Below, in pieces: positions 39,656 to 48,232 of a DNA stretch of 64,000 nucleotides; position 1 is the stretch's first letter; every line of letters begins with the position of its first letter. The stretch lies in assembly GCF_002909255.1 (NCBI RefSeq), contig NZ_PIOB01000004.1, positions 372,001 to 436,000 of the forward strand, read 5' to 3'. The notes under the pieces are model-generated. The model saw only the letters and a program-made list of their open reading frames with translations, did not search any database and was not told where the DNA came from. Made by a program: the position numbers and the translations under genes. Source of the stretch: Arenibacter hampyeongensis. GTDB taxonomy: Bacteria > Bacteroidota > Bacteroidia > Flavobacteriales > Flavobacteriaceae.

Positions 39656-39684
39656 AACCACCACTTTACGTGGTGGTTTTTTTT
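39656..39684 (+). terminator. Rho-independent terminator of the giant gene
   Basis: Perfect 9-bp stem AACCACCAC/GTGGTGGTT with a TTTAC loop, followed by further Ts, 34 bases after the stop codon. Confidence 0.92.
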
Positions 39685-40151
39685 GGCACCAAATCTGTGG
39701 ATGGGGATTCGGTGGATATGCCGGTGGCTGATTTATTTTGACGGCGAGATGGAGCGTTGGCAAAGTCGCAGCAAACCGGTTATTAGTTTCATGACCCTGC
39801 TCATAATTCGCTTAAATAATAAAATGTTTAGGGACATTTTACATAATGGAATTATAGCTACTTGGATTAAACTTCTGTGGAATTTCGCCAGCGCGCCAAC
39901 CTTCTTGATTATTGCTTCAGCCACTGGCTAAACCAATAATGCAAAATGTTCTATAATTTACATTATGTAAAATAGGGTTTATAGAACCCTACTGTCTACC
40001 TTAAAGAATATAGACCATCTTCCTAGCCTAGCTTTATTCCCTACTTTATAATATCATTCCTTTTTAGCGTCAATAATTTAATCATCACCAACAAGCCCTT
40101 TCAATCCTTCATCATAATTTCGTTGTCATATTAAACCCTAAATTATTATAT
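39685..40151. other. Non-coding region with short inverted repeats
   Basis: No convincing gene; a 63-codon minus-strand stretch (39733-39924) has no recognisable family. TTTTACATAATG at 39837-39848 recurs as its exact reverse complement at 39961-39972, and the second copy also forms a palindrome with the preceding bases (TTTACAT T ATGTAAA, 39957-39971). A further hairpin TAGGGTT/AACCCTA lies at 39973-39991. The region could be the remains of a small mobile element or a site used when the giant gene was inserted. Confidence 0.4.
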
Positions 40152-41726
40152 ATGAAAAGGATAATGTATTTATTTATGGCGGCATCTACAATTTTTGCCA
40201 GCAGTTGCTCTGACGATGATAGTACAGATCAACCCCCAGGCGTTTTTGACAGGGAAAGCAAAACCTATCAATTACAATCGCGTTCGGATGGTTCCGTGTC
40301 AGGAACGGCCACTGTTGTGGAAAATGAAGACGGTACGGCCACCGTCAACCTGAAATTAACGGGTACCGCTGCAGGAAGTTTTCCAGCCCATATTCACGCC
40401 AATTCTGCGGCAGAGACCGGAGATATCATTGTTGACCTTAATGCGGTTGATGGTGCTACTGGAGAAAGTACCACTATTATAAGTGCTACTAAAAATGGTA
40501 CCGCCATTACCTACGCCCAGATATTGGAATTGGATGGCTATATTAATGTGCATCAATCCGCAACTGATCTAGGTACCCTTATTGCCCAAGGTGATATTGG
40601 TGTAAATGAAATTACGGCAGATTCTAGAGAGTATGCCCTTAGCAGTGTTATCGATGTCAACATTAGCGGAACAGCTACTATCTATAAGCGTGTTAGTGGG
40701 GCTTCCCTCCTAGAGATTGCTTTGGAAGGTACTCCGGATGACGGGGAACATCCCGCTCATATACATTTGAATTCTGCTGCTGAAGGTGGTGATATTGCCA
40801 TTTCCCTATCGCCGGTAATTGGCGTCAGTGGAAAAAGTTTCACCCATATTGAGGAAGATGATGCCGGTGCAGCCATAACCTATGAGGCCTTGTTGGAAAT
40901 GGATGGTTACATCAACGTACATAAGTCCGCCACCGAATTGGCTGTACTTGTGGCACAGGGTGATATAGGAATCAACGTCCTGACGGGAGATTCCAAAGAA
41001 TTTGCGCTTCACAGTGTATTGGTACCGACCATCATGGGTACGGCTACGGTACATAAACGTTTAAGTGGGGCCTCCCTCCTAGAACTGCAATTGGAAGGTA
41101 CTCCATCGGATGGGGAACATCCTGCACATATTCATGCCAATACCGCAGCAGAAGGTGGCGATATCGTAATTTCCCTTTCGGCCGTAGCAGGAGCAAGTGG
41201 AAAAAGCTGGACGCATATTGAGGAGGACGATGCCGGAACAGCAGTTAGCTATGAGGAATTGTTGGAATTTGATGGGTATATCAACGTTCATAAGTCGATT
41301 GCAGAACTAGATGTTCTGGTTGCACAGGGAGATATAGGTCAGAACGAACTTACTGGCAACGAGGTGTCCTACGATCTGGCAGCGGTAAGTAATGCAGCCA
41401 TTTTTGGCACAGCTACCTTTTCCGAACGCGTAAACAAAGAGACATTGGTGACCTTGGAATTGGTTGGTACAACGGCAGGCTCAATACACCCTGCACATAT
41501 TCATACTGGCGCTGTTGCAGATGCTCCTGGAGCGGTTATCGTTACTTTGGGCAGTGTCATTGGAGATAATGGAATAAGTGTAACCAACGTTACCCAGGCA
41601 AATGCTGGCGGTGCATTGGATTATGATGCCCTCCTGGCTATAGACGGATACATTAATGTACATCTAAGCACCGAAGACCTGGACACTTTAGTGGCACAAG
41701 GAAATGTTGGGGCCAATGTAAATTAA
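40152..41726 (+). CDS. Lipoprotein with four tandem CHRD domains
   Basis: 524 residues. A lipoprotein signal ends at FASSCSDDDST (Cys19); the Ser-Asp-Asp-Asp suits surface export. Four CHRD units of ~120 residues follow (about 35-155, 156-275, 276-395, 396-520), each with the metal-like PAHIH motif and a GYINVH motif followed by LVAQGDIGxN. CHRD domains occur in chordin and in microbial secreted proteins; function unknown. Repeats 2 and 3 are nearly identical in places (EGGDIxISLS, GKSxTHIEEDDAG), indicating recent duplication. A strong terminator follows. Confidence 0.88.
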   Translation: MKRIMYLFMAASTIFASSCSDDDSTDQPPGVFDRESKTYQLQSRSDGSVSGTATVVENEDGTATVNLKLTGTAAGSFPAHIHANSAAETGDIIVDLNAVDGATGESTTIISATKNGTAITYAQILELDGYINVHQSATDLGTLIAQGDIGVNEITADSREYALSSVIDVNISGTATIYKRVSGASLLEIALEGTPDDGEHPAHIHLNSAAEGGDIAISLSPVIGVSGKSFTHIEEDDAGAAITYEALLEMDGYINVHKSATELAVLVAQGDIGINVLTGDSKEFALHSVLVPTIMGTATVHKRLSGASLLELQLEGTPSDGEHPAHIHANTAAEGGDIVISLSAVAGASGKSWTHIEEDDAGTAVSYEELLEFDGYINVHKSIAELDVLVAQGDIGQNELTGNEVSYDLAAVSNAAIFGTATFSERVNKETLVTLELVGTTAGSIHPAHIHTGAVADAPGAVIVTLGSVIGDNGISVTNVTQANAGGALDYDALLAIDGYINVHLSTEDLDTLVAQGNVGANVN

Positions 41727-41751
41727 GATACATCAACTTCCCCTGAATACT

Positions 41752-41787
41752 AAAGCCTTGGATCTTTACGATCCAAGGCTTTTTTTA
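41752..41787 (+). terminator. Rho-independent terminator of the CHRD gene
   Basis: A 13-bp stem AAAGCCTTGGATC/GATCCAAGGCTTT around a TTTAC loop, then a run of Ts, 25 bases after the stop codon. Confidence 0.93.
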
Positions 41788-41923
41788 TGCTCTAGTAGTA
41801 CTATATCCGTTTCATGGTAATGAGCTGTTAAACAGCACATTAAATGCATCAGGTATTTTAAAAGTATCAAAATTCTCTCTTGGGCTTAATTAGGCTGATG
41901 TGAAAACCGGTTTTTAATAAATA

Positions 41924-41957
41924 GAAAAGCCCTGAATAATTATATTCAGGGCTTTTC
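41924..41957. terminator. Bidirectional terminator hairpin
   Basis: A perfect 15-bp stem (GAAAAGCCCTGAATA and its complement) with an ATTA loop. Both strands end in a T-run built into the stem. It lies between the CHRD gene and the convergent coiled-coil gene and probably serves mainly the latter. Confidence 0.8.
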
Positions 41958-42036
41958 CATCCCATTATTTTCTTGATTATAATTCTGCCCCTCTGTATGC
42001 TTAATTTGTTTGATCAGGAAAATGATAGGAAAATCT

Positions 42037-42375
42037 TTAATACCTCAACATGTTACTGTATTCCTCAACCGATTTTTGTATTTCAAGATATGAACGAATC
42101 TGCGCCATCGTTTTTTCAAAAAGATCAATTTTTAAATCCTTTTCCCTTTTTAAGGCCTTGATCAACTCTGCATTCGAATTTTTCAAGGAATCCAAAGTCT
42201 GTCTCAGGGTTTCAGATTTAATAAACAAGGTGTATGTGTTAGGCTCACATACATAAGAGGACATTTTCTTTTCCAATTGGCACAAATCATTATTGGTTCG
42301 CTCAAGCTTTAGAATACATCCACTGCTTGAAGGCCTCCTAATTAAATTGTTACTAATTTTTGGGGTTGTTTCCAT
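42037..42375 (-). CDS. Small coiled-coil protein
   Basis: 112 residues. Residues ~45-110 are heptad-rich (SETLRQTLDSLKNSNAELIK, EKDLKIDLFEKTMAQIRSYLEIQ), predicting a coiled coil; the first 30 residues are Ser/Arg-rich and disordered. There is no signal peptide. A strong hairpin terminator ends 80 bases after the stop, supporting a real gene. Function unknown. Confidence 0.55.
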   Translation of the reverse strand: METTPKISNNLIRRPSSSGCILKLERTNNDLCQLEKKMSSYVCEPNTYTLFIKSETLRQTLDSLKNSNAELIKALKREKDLKIDLFEKTMAQIRSYLEIQKSVEEYSNMLRY

Positions 42376-42949
42376 ATGACAAGATTTTTAGGGTTAATGG
42401 GGGAACCATCCTTTGTTTATACTCTTATAATCAATATTTATGTTTTGCAAAAAAAAGATACAAAAAAATCCCCAATTTTATCCAAGTAAATCCCTCATTA
42501 ACATTAGTTTAAGCGAAAATTAACACCTTCGTAATATCGACGTACTGAATTATTTTCCCGACAAAAGGTAGAAAATCTATGGAAAGCTTGGTTTTTGTTG
42601 GTCCTTTACTCCATTTTGGAAGGGTATCTCCCCTACCACTCCCCTCCTGCCCCAAACCATTAATTTAACACTAATCCCAATCAACTGTTTGGCCAACCTA
42701 AGCATATTAAAGTTTAGATGTAAAATAGGCAGAAAATCAAAGCAAGAAGTTTGTGACTGGTATTCCTTTGCAGTAGAATAGGATTCAAAAGCTCCGAGAT
42801 TCAGCTTTTTGTTTTTAAAAAAAGCGCGGAGTTTTGAATACGGTTTTTAGGCATGGTCTAAAAAATTCCTTAGGACCGATAGAAGAATGCAATGCTTTGC
42901 ATTTGATTTGAGGGGCCAGATGGTGCGATGGCCTTGCTTACAGCTGGCT

Positions 42950-42986
42950 CCTTAAAACAGAGGTACACTGTACCTCTCCTTTAAGG
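42950..42986. repeat. Composite palindrome/hairpin
   Basis: CCTTAAA, then two unpaired bases, AGAGGTACA, a single C, TGTACCTCT, two unpaired bases, and TTTAAGG. The 16 paired bases on each side form one long hairpin; no T-run follows on either strand, so it is not an ordinary terminator. It may be a dyad operator, a repeat unit, or part of an RNA. Confidence 0.6.
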
Positions 42987-43275
42987 CCCTGTTTCATTTT
43001 CTTTGGACAAGCAAGGAAATCGAAGATTCACAAAACCGATAAAAAAACAAGAAAAATCACTTGAGTAAAATGAAAGAATAAGTTGTTCATTAACCTACTT
43101 CGTCGATTTCATTATTCATAAGTTGGTTCAATGTTTGAAAGGAATTCATGAAATCTTCTTTAAGCTTAATGATAATCCTGAAACGCAATGGTTCGAAGAT
43201 TTTGGACAGCAAAGAGATTGATGCTTTATGCAAACATAAAAATTAAGGAAAACCAATTGTGTAAAATGAATGGTC

Positions 43276-43308
43276 AAAAAGAAACCCCGATGAAATTCAT
43301 CGGGGTTT
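43276..43308 (-). terminator. Terminator of the 260-residue lipoprotein gene
   Basis: A perfect 13-bp stem (AAACCCCGATGAA and its complement) with one central base, followed on the minus strand by a run of Ts, 28 bases after the stop codon. Confidence 0.88.
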
Positions 43309-43335
43309 ACTAAAAAATATATATGATCTAGTTGG

Positions 43336-44118
43336 TTACCAATTTACTTCCTCAGTGTCTCCATTAGGATATGTAACAGTGCCTTTTTGGTCACAAGTGC
43401 CGCTACCAAAGTCCAACGAAGCTGTCATACTATCAACCTCCAACTGCATAACGCCAGATGTAATAAAGGCGCAACCCAAATTCCAAGATAATGGTTCGGT
43501 CACTGTAAATTCATAGGTAGTGCCGTTTACGGTTATATCCCAATCTCCTGTACAGGTAGCATCGGCGCCTTCGGCATTAATGTTCTCTAAATACCAGTTA
43601 AGAACTTTATTTCCTTTCCACTTTACGATAGCTCCATTGGCACCCTCAAAGGTTGCATCGGTAACAATTGTAAATGTAGGACTGTTGGAATCCGAAAAAT
43701 CGAAGGAAAAACTCTTGGTACCGTTCAAGACATGGTCGTTGAAGGTAAAATCAGTAAAAGTAACCTCATAACTACCTTTGGTACCATCCGTACTTCCATT
43801 ATTCCCTGTCAGGACAATAGTTCCACTTATGGTTTTACCGCGAATTATACATTGGTCATAAGCTACCGAAATACTTTCTTCGGTAAATGTCACCGCTGCA
43901 CAGGCATTGTCTGCTTTATTACTTTTTCCAGCTTTATCGTTGATCAGTAATTCTGAAACTAGCTCGTCCAAGCCTTCCGAAATGGAATTGACCTCCATTT
44001 GGGATTTAACCTGTTCGCTTGTTAGACTTTCATTATTTAATTCGTTAATGGCATCATTGCTGCAACCAATAAAGAATAATACTCCAAGACTTAAAATAAA
44101 ATAGTTTAATGTTTTCAT
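43336..44118 (-). CDS. Hypothetical lipoprotein
   Basis: 260 residues. A lipoprotein signal ends at LFFIGCSNDAI. The mature part is beta-rich (GTIVLTGNNGSTDGTKGSYEVTF, SFSFDFSDSNSP), with four Cys residues outside the lipobox (Cys ~73, 89, 189 and 216) plus one in GTCDQKG, possibly disulfides. No known domain recognised; similar lipoproteins are common in Flavobacteriaceae. Transcribed alone with its own terminator. Confidence 0.65.
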   Translation of the reverse strand: MKTLNYFILSLGVLFFIGCSNDAINELNNESLTSEQVKSQMEVNSISEGLDELVSELLINDKAGKSNKADNACAAVTFTEESISVAYDQCIIRGKTISGTIVLTGNNGSTDGTKGSYEVTFTDFTFNDHVLNGTKSFSFDFSDSNSPTFTIVTDATFEGANGAIVKWKGNKVLNWYLENINAEGADATCTGDWDITVNGTTYEFTVTEPLSWNLGCAFITSGVMQLEVDSMTASLDFGSGTCDQKGTVTYPNGDTEEVNW

Positions 44119-44323
44119 AGGATATAGGGGTTTATATCATAATAATCCGGCGCTAAATTAAGCCGTTCTACAATATTATGTTAAAAAAAACGGTATTTTT
44201 CGATATATAGTATGTTTTGTTAAGAAATATCCTACAATATTGAATAATTTTCGTGGGATTTATCGCTGGTTTTAAGGTCAGTTTCTATAAATCCAACCAA
44301 TATCAGCTATCAATTCTATACAA

Positions 44324-45403
44324 TTAATCCAATTTAATTGAAAAATTGTTGAAATCATCCTTTTGATAGGCCATCTTTTGTGTGCTGGGTGAGATAGCGA
44401 AATAGGGTGAAAAAGTGGTGGTAATAACCGTCTTGCCATCGGGCAAAAACTCCATGATTCGAAGCCAGCCATCTCCCCCATTTCCCTGCCAACCTCCACC
44501 CATGGCCTGGGCATTAAAAGTAATCTGATTTACCTTTTTCCCGTCGGCATTCCTATCAATTTTAAAGCCCGTGTGCTCTCTAAAATTATCTGGAGATCCA
44601 ATATGACCGGAAAAAACCAATTGAACGTTTTTGGAAGGTGCTACCAATTTTTCCCAAATGGCCCTGCCGTAGTTGGCATCGACTAAAGGGTAGTTTTCCT
44701 TTTCCTTATGCTTGTTTTCAGCATCCAAATAGGAATGGGTAAGCATTACCACAGTGTGGTCCTTATAAATTTCTTTGGAAATCTCACTACTGGCCCATTG
44801 CAGAATAGTGTCCCTGGGGGCAAATTCCAGATTCAAGAACAAAAATTTTCTTTGTTGAGGGGAAATAAATTCATACGTAGCGTTCTCCGCAGACGGCATG
44901 CCGTCTATATTCTTGCCAGCCGCACGTAAGGCCTTGGCATTTAACAAATTCCTATGTACAGGGAAATATTGGCTGTAGTTCGATTTTCGGTTTTCAACAT
45001 TTTTATAACCAAAATCGTGGTTTCCGGCTGCCAAAATATAGGGCACTTTCCCGTCTAAACGTTCAAAAGCATGGGATACGGCCCTCCACTGGTCCCTACT
45101 GGGCATATTTCCATTTTTTTTATCGGGGACCAAAAGTTCGTTCTGTTCTACCAAATCCCCCGTGCACAAAACCATTTTTATGTTTAGGGTATCTATATTT
45201 TCGCTGATCCAAGCTGTCATGGTTTCCAAGGTGCCCTGATTTCTTTCAAACTTCACATAGGTTTGGGTGTCAGGGACCAAAATAATGGACCAGGAATCCG
45301 GATTGGACAATTTTGGGGGAGTAAAGGATTCCTGTGCCTTGAGGCCGTTAAAGACAGTGAATGAGAAAACAAGAAGAAGATAATAATTACGACAGAGATT
45401 CAT
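44324..45403 (-). CDS. Exported calcineurin-like metallophosphoesterase
   Basis: 359 residues with a signal peptide ending near FNGLKAQES. The metal-binding motifs of the family are in order: PDTQTY (D-x-Q in place of D-x-H), TGDLVEQN (G-D), GNHDFG (G-N-H-D), LTHSY and SGHIG (G-H). It would hydrolyse a phosphate ester in the periplasm with two divalent metals. DTQ at the first site is normal in the subgroup of such enzymes found in Bacteroidota. It stands alone, divergent from recQ. Confidence 0.88.
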   Translation of the reverse strand: MNLCRNYYLLLVFSFTVFNGLKAQESFTPPKLSNPDSWSIILVPDTQTYVKFERNQGTLETMTAWISENIDTLNIKMVLCTGDLVEQNELLVPDKKNGNMPSRDQWRAVSHAFERLDGKVPYILAAGNHDFGYKNVENRKSNYSQYFPVHRNLLNAKALRAAGKNIDGMPSAENATYEFISPQQRKFLFLNLEFAPRDTILQWASSEISKEIYKDHTVVMLTHSYLDAENKHKEKENYPLVDANYGRAIWEKLVAPSKNVQLVFSGHIGSPDNFREHTGFKIDRNADGKKVNQITFNAQAMGGGWQGNGGDGWLRIMEFLPDGKTVITTTFSPYFAISPSTQKMAYQKDDFNNFSIKLD

Positions 45404-45574
45404 TTTTGTAAAATGTTAAAGTTTGTAATCCTTAAATTTAACATTTTTAAGATAGGACCAAACAGGGAATTGCCTTCATTTTGAATTTATTTTCGAAGAT
45501 TTTAACGTTCTTAAAATTGTTATCGCGCTTCAATAATGATTAATTTCGGCCACACAATAATTTTACCTATACCC

Positions 45575-47692
45575 ATGCCCGATCTGCAGAACGAATTATA
45601 CTCCCATCTAAAAAAGTTCTTTGGTTTTGATAGCTTTAGAGATCAACAAGAGGAGATCGTTAATTCGGTTTTAAAAAAGGAGGATTGTTTGGTGATTATG
45701 CCCACAGGTGGAGGAAAGTCTATTTGTTTCCAATTGCCGGCACTCTTGCTAAAAGGCACTACCTTGGTGATTTCTCCCTTAATTGCACTGATGAAGGATC
45801 AAGTGGATGGACTTAAAGCCAACGGGATTCCAGCGGCTTTTTTTAATAGTAGTCAGTCCGCCGAAGAACAACAGAAAATACTGGAAAGTACGCATAAAGG
45901 TGAGTTGAAATTACTTTATGTTGCACCGGAGAGCCTCCAAGGCCTATCCCCTATTTTAAAGGAAGAGTTTATAAGTTGTGTGGCCGTTGACGAAGCCCAC
46001 TGCATTTCCTCTTGGGGACATGATTTTAGACCCTCTTATCAACAATTGGGATTTTTAAAAAGCACCCTGCCCCTCACACCTATTATTGCTTTAACGGCAA
46101 CAGCCGATAAGGCCACTAGAGAGGACATTTTGGCACAACTGCAGATTCCAAAGGCAAAAAAGTTTCTAGCCTCCTTTGACAGAAAAAATATTGCCCTGGA
46201 AGTAAGGGCCGCCCATGATAGGGTTGCCCAAATACTTCAATTTATAAAGCAAAGGCCCAATGAATCGGGTATTATTTATTGTTTGAGTAGAAAATCTACA
46301 GAGACCTTGGTGGCAAAATTTTTGGACAACGGCATTAAAGCAGCAGCCTACCACGCTGGGTTGGATTTTGAGAGCCGTAATAAGGTACAGGAAGATTTTA
46401 TTTTCGACAAAACCCAAATTGTATGCGCTACCATTGCTTTTGGAATGGGAATAGACAAATCCAATGTACGCTGGGTTATTCATTATAATATGCCCAAAAA
46501 TATTGAGGGTTATTATCAGGAAATAGGTCGCTCCGGTAGGGACGGTTTAGCGGCTCAAGCACTTTTGTTCCACAGTTATGGCGATGTAATCCAGCTTCAA
46601 CGATTTGCGTCCGGTGCTGCAAATGAGGAGGTACAGTTGGCCAAATTGGACCGGATGAAGCAGTTTTCAGAGGCATCCACCTGTAGAAGAAAGATCTTGT
46701 TGAGTTATTTTGGGGAATTTCTGGGGGAGGACTGTGGAAATTGCGACGTATGTAAAAATCCGCCCCAGTTTTTTGACGGTACCATTATCGCCCAAAAGAT
46801 TTTATCCACCATAGCTCGATTAAAGGAGTCGGAAGCCACGGGAATTGTTATAGATGTATTAAGGGGAGCCCAAAATGCTGCTGTTTTGGATAAAAATTAT
46901 CAGGAAATAAAAACGTATGGCATAGGTAAGGATATATCTTGGAACGATTGGCAACATTACGCTATTCAACTTATAAATCAGGGTTTCTGTGAGATAGCCT
47001 TTCATAGGAACAACGTGTTGCAGCTTACCCCTTATTCCAAAGACGTTCTATTTGGTAAGACAAGGGTATTGTTGAGCAAACCAATGAAAAAGGAAGAAAG
47101 GGTGGCCTTGGAAAAAGAACAAAAAACCAAGAAAGTTGCCAAAAACTCATTGTTTGAACGCTTACGCTTATTAAGGTTCCAGATTTCTTTGGAAGAGAAT
47201 ATCCCGGCTTATTTGGTTTTCAATGATGCCACCTTAAAAGAAATGGAAGCCGAAAGGCCCACTAGTGAGGAAGAATTAATGAAAATAAATGGGGTTGGAC
47301 AACGTAAATTGGAAGTCTACGGAGAGCAATTTATTCAAGAGATCAAGGCTTTTCAGGTAGAAAAAAAGATAAAGAAAAAAAAGAAGTCGCATACCTACCA
47401 GGACACCTATGAACTTTATAAAGAAGGAAAGAGCATTGAGGAGATAGCCCAATTAAGAAAGTTAAAGCCCACAACCATTTTTTCACATTTGGCAAAACTT
47501 TACTCGGACGGTAAGGATGTGGCTATCTATGAGTTTGTGGATAAGGAAACCATAGGATTGGTTGCCCAGGCCAAGAAGGAACTCAAAGATCCAGAAGCTT
47601 TAAAACCGTATTACGAGTATTTTGAAGAAAAGCTGGAATATTCTACCATTAGACTGGCGCTTAGCGTAATTGAAAAGGAAAGGATTTTGTGA
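45575..47692 (+). CDS. recQ: ATP-dependent DNA helicase RecQ
   Basis: 705 residues from the Met at 45575; an ATG 13 codons upstream is also open. Helicase motifs are clear: Walker A MPTGGGKS (~42), DEAHCISSWGHDFRPSY (~139), TATADKATREDI (motif III), and QEIGRSGRDG (motif VI). The RecQ-Ct zinc site is CRRKILLSYFGE...CGNCDVC, followed by a winged helix, an HRDC domain (FERLRLLRFQISLEENIPAYLVFND) and a C-terminal HTH (QLRKLKPTTIFSHLAKLY). It unwinds DNA in recombination and fork repair. Confidence 0.95.
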   Translation: MPDLQNELYSHLKKFFGFDSFRDQQEEIVNSVLKKEDCLVIMPTGGGKSICFQLPALLLKGTTLVISPLIALMKDQVDGLKANGIPAAFFNSSQSAEEQQKILESTHKGELKLLYVAPESLQGLSPILKEEFISCVAVDEAHCISSWGHDFRPSYQQLGFLKSTLPLTPIIALTATADKATREDILAQLQIPKAKKFLASFDRKNIALEVRAAHDRVAQILQFIKQRPNESGIIYCLSRKSTETLVAKFLDNGIKAAAYHAGLDFESRNKVQEDFIFDKTQIVCATIAFGMGIDKSNVRWVIHYNMPKNIEGYYQEIGRSGRDGLAAQALLFHSYGDVIQLQRFASGAANEEVQLAKLDRMKQFSEASTCRRKILLSYFGEFLGEDCGNCDVCKNPPQFFDGTIIAQKILSTIARLKESEATGIVIDVLRGAQNAAVLDKNYQEIKTYGIGKDISWNDWQHYAIQLINQGFCEIAFHRNNVLQLTPYSKDVLFGKTRVLLSKPMKKEERVALEKEQKTKKVAKNSLFERLRLLRFQISLEENIPAYLVFNDATLKEMEAERPTSEEELMKINGVGQRKLEVYGEQFIQEIKAFQVEKKIKKKKKSHTYQDTYELYKEGKSIEEIAQLRKLKPTTIFSHLAKLYSDGKDVAIYEFVDKETIGLVAQAKKELKDPEALKPYYEYFEEKLEYSTIRLALSVIEKERIL

Positions 47693-47700
47693 ATTAAGCT

Positions 47701-47745
47701 CAAGGTTCAAGGTTCAAAGTTGAAGGTTCAAAGTTTGAATCAGTT
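47701..47745. repeat. TTCAAAG-type short tandem repeat
   Basis: Four or five degenerate copies of GGTTCAAAG/AGGTTCAAGG directly after recQ. A reverse-complement version of the same motif (GAACTTTGAACTTTGAACTT) occurs at 52891-52919. Confidence 0.75.
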
Positions 47746-47785
47746 TACAGTGCAAAATTTCATCGAAGAAGAAAAGTACTATCGT

Positions 47786-48000
47786 CAGTTCGAGTGAAAT
47801 GCCGATAGGCATTTTGTATCGAGAACTGTTGATGGAGTGAACAGTATTCAGTTGGTAGTGAATGGTTTACGACCCTTCAATTCGAGTGAAATTTCGACAA
47901 GCATTTTGTATCGAGAACACTTGATGGAGTGAACAGTGAACAGTATTCAGTGGGCAGTGGAAAGTTGACAGCCCGTCAGTTCGAGTGAAATGCCAGAAGA
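47786..48000. repeat. Degenerate ~95-base repeats with TTCGAGTGAAAT cores
   Basis: TTCGAGTGAAAT occurs at 47789, 47881 and 47980, spaced 92 and 99 bases. The first two copies continue with GCATTTTGTATCGAGAAC and GATGGAGTGAACAGT, and each is followed by CAGTATTCAGTKGGYAGTGR-like sequence. This looks like an intergenic repeat family of Flavobacteriaceae rather than a coding or RNA gene. Confidence 0.7.
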
Positions 48001-48058
48001 AATTTGAGCATCCCGCCAGCTCAGGAGGGGTCCATTTTATAAGTAGCTTTCCCTGTTT

Positions 48059-48110
48059 CGTCATTGCGAGCCTGCCCGGCATTCAGACGGGCCTAGCGCG
48101 GCAATCTGCC
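48059..48110. repeat. REP-like unit (CGTCATTGCGAG...GCGGCAATCTGCC)
   Basis: The ends TCATTGCGAG and GCGGCAATCT are the well-known intergenic palindromic-repeat pattern of many bacteria, and the centre contains a GCCCG/CGGGC stem. One complete copy is seen here. Confidence 0.6.
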
Positions 48111-48172
48111 AATACATGCGTTCCTCTATTGCTGGCAAGAAAACTCTTAACGGTTTTTGAAAGCCGTTAATT

Positions 48173-48210
48173 TAAAAAAAAGCTCCTTCCCCCCTTAAGG
48201 GAAAGGAGCT
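48173..48210 (-). terminator. Terminator of the TonB-receptor gene
   Basis: On the minus strand an AGCTCCTTTCCC/GGGGAAGGAGCT stem with one bulge is followed by eight Ts, 23 bases after the stop codon of the receptor gene. Confidence 0.88.
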
Positions 48211-48232
48211 AAAAATTCGAGTACAAACTAAA

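Larger units (their letters stand above)
42376..43335. other. 960-base region without a convincing gene
   Basis: No ORF of the track length or family resemblance. It holds the composite hairpin at 42950-42986 and two similar A-rich segments near 43045-43075 and 43236-43270 (both ending in GTAAAATGAA, seemingly a diverged direct repeat). A 32-codon open frame starts at ATG 43148 (MKSSLSLMIILKRNG...) and ends at TAA 43244-43246; it is too short to judge. Confidence 0.4.

Noticed and set aside
39733-39924. 63-codon minus-strand ORF after the giant gene
   Set aside because: No transposase or other family motif, no start context, and it lies in a region with inverted repeats; looks like chance.
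44278-44514. 78-codon minus-strand ORF at the end of the metallophosphoesterase
   Set aside because: It is a frame shadow of the real gene, with no independent coding signs.
47786-48000. Possible CRISPR array after recQ
   Set aside because: The repeats are degenerate, spaced 92-99 bases with related, not unique, sequence between them, and there are no cas genes.
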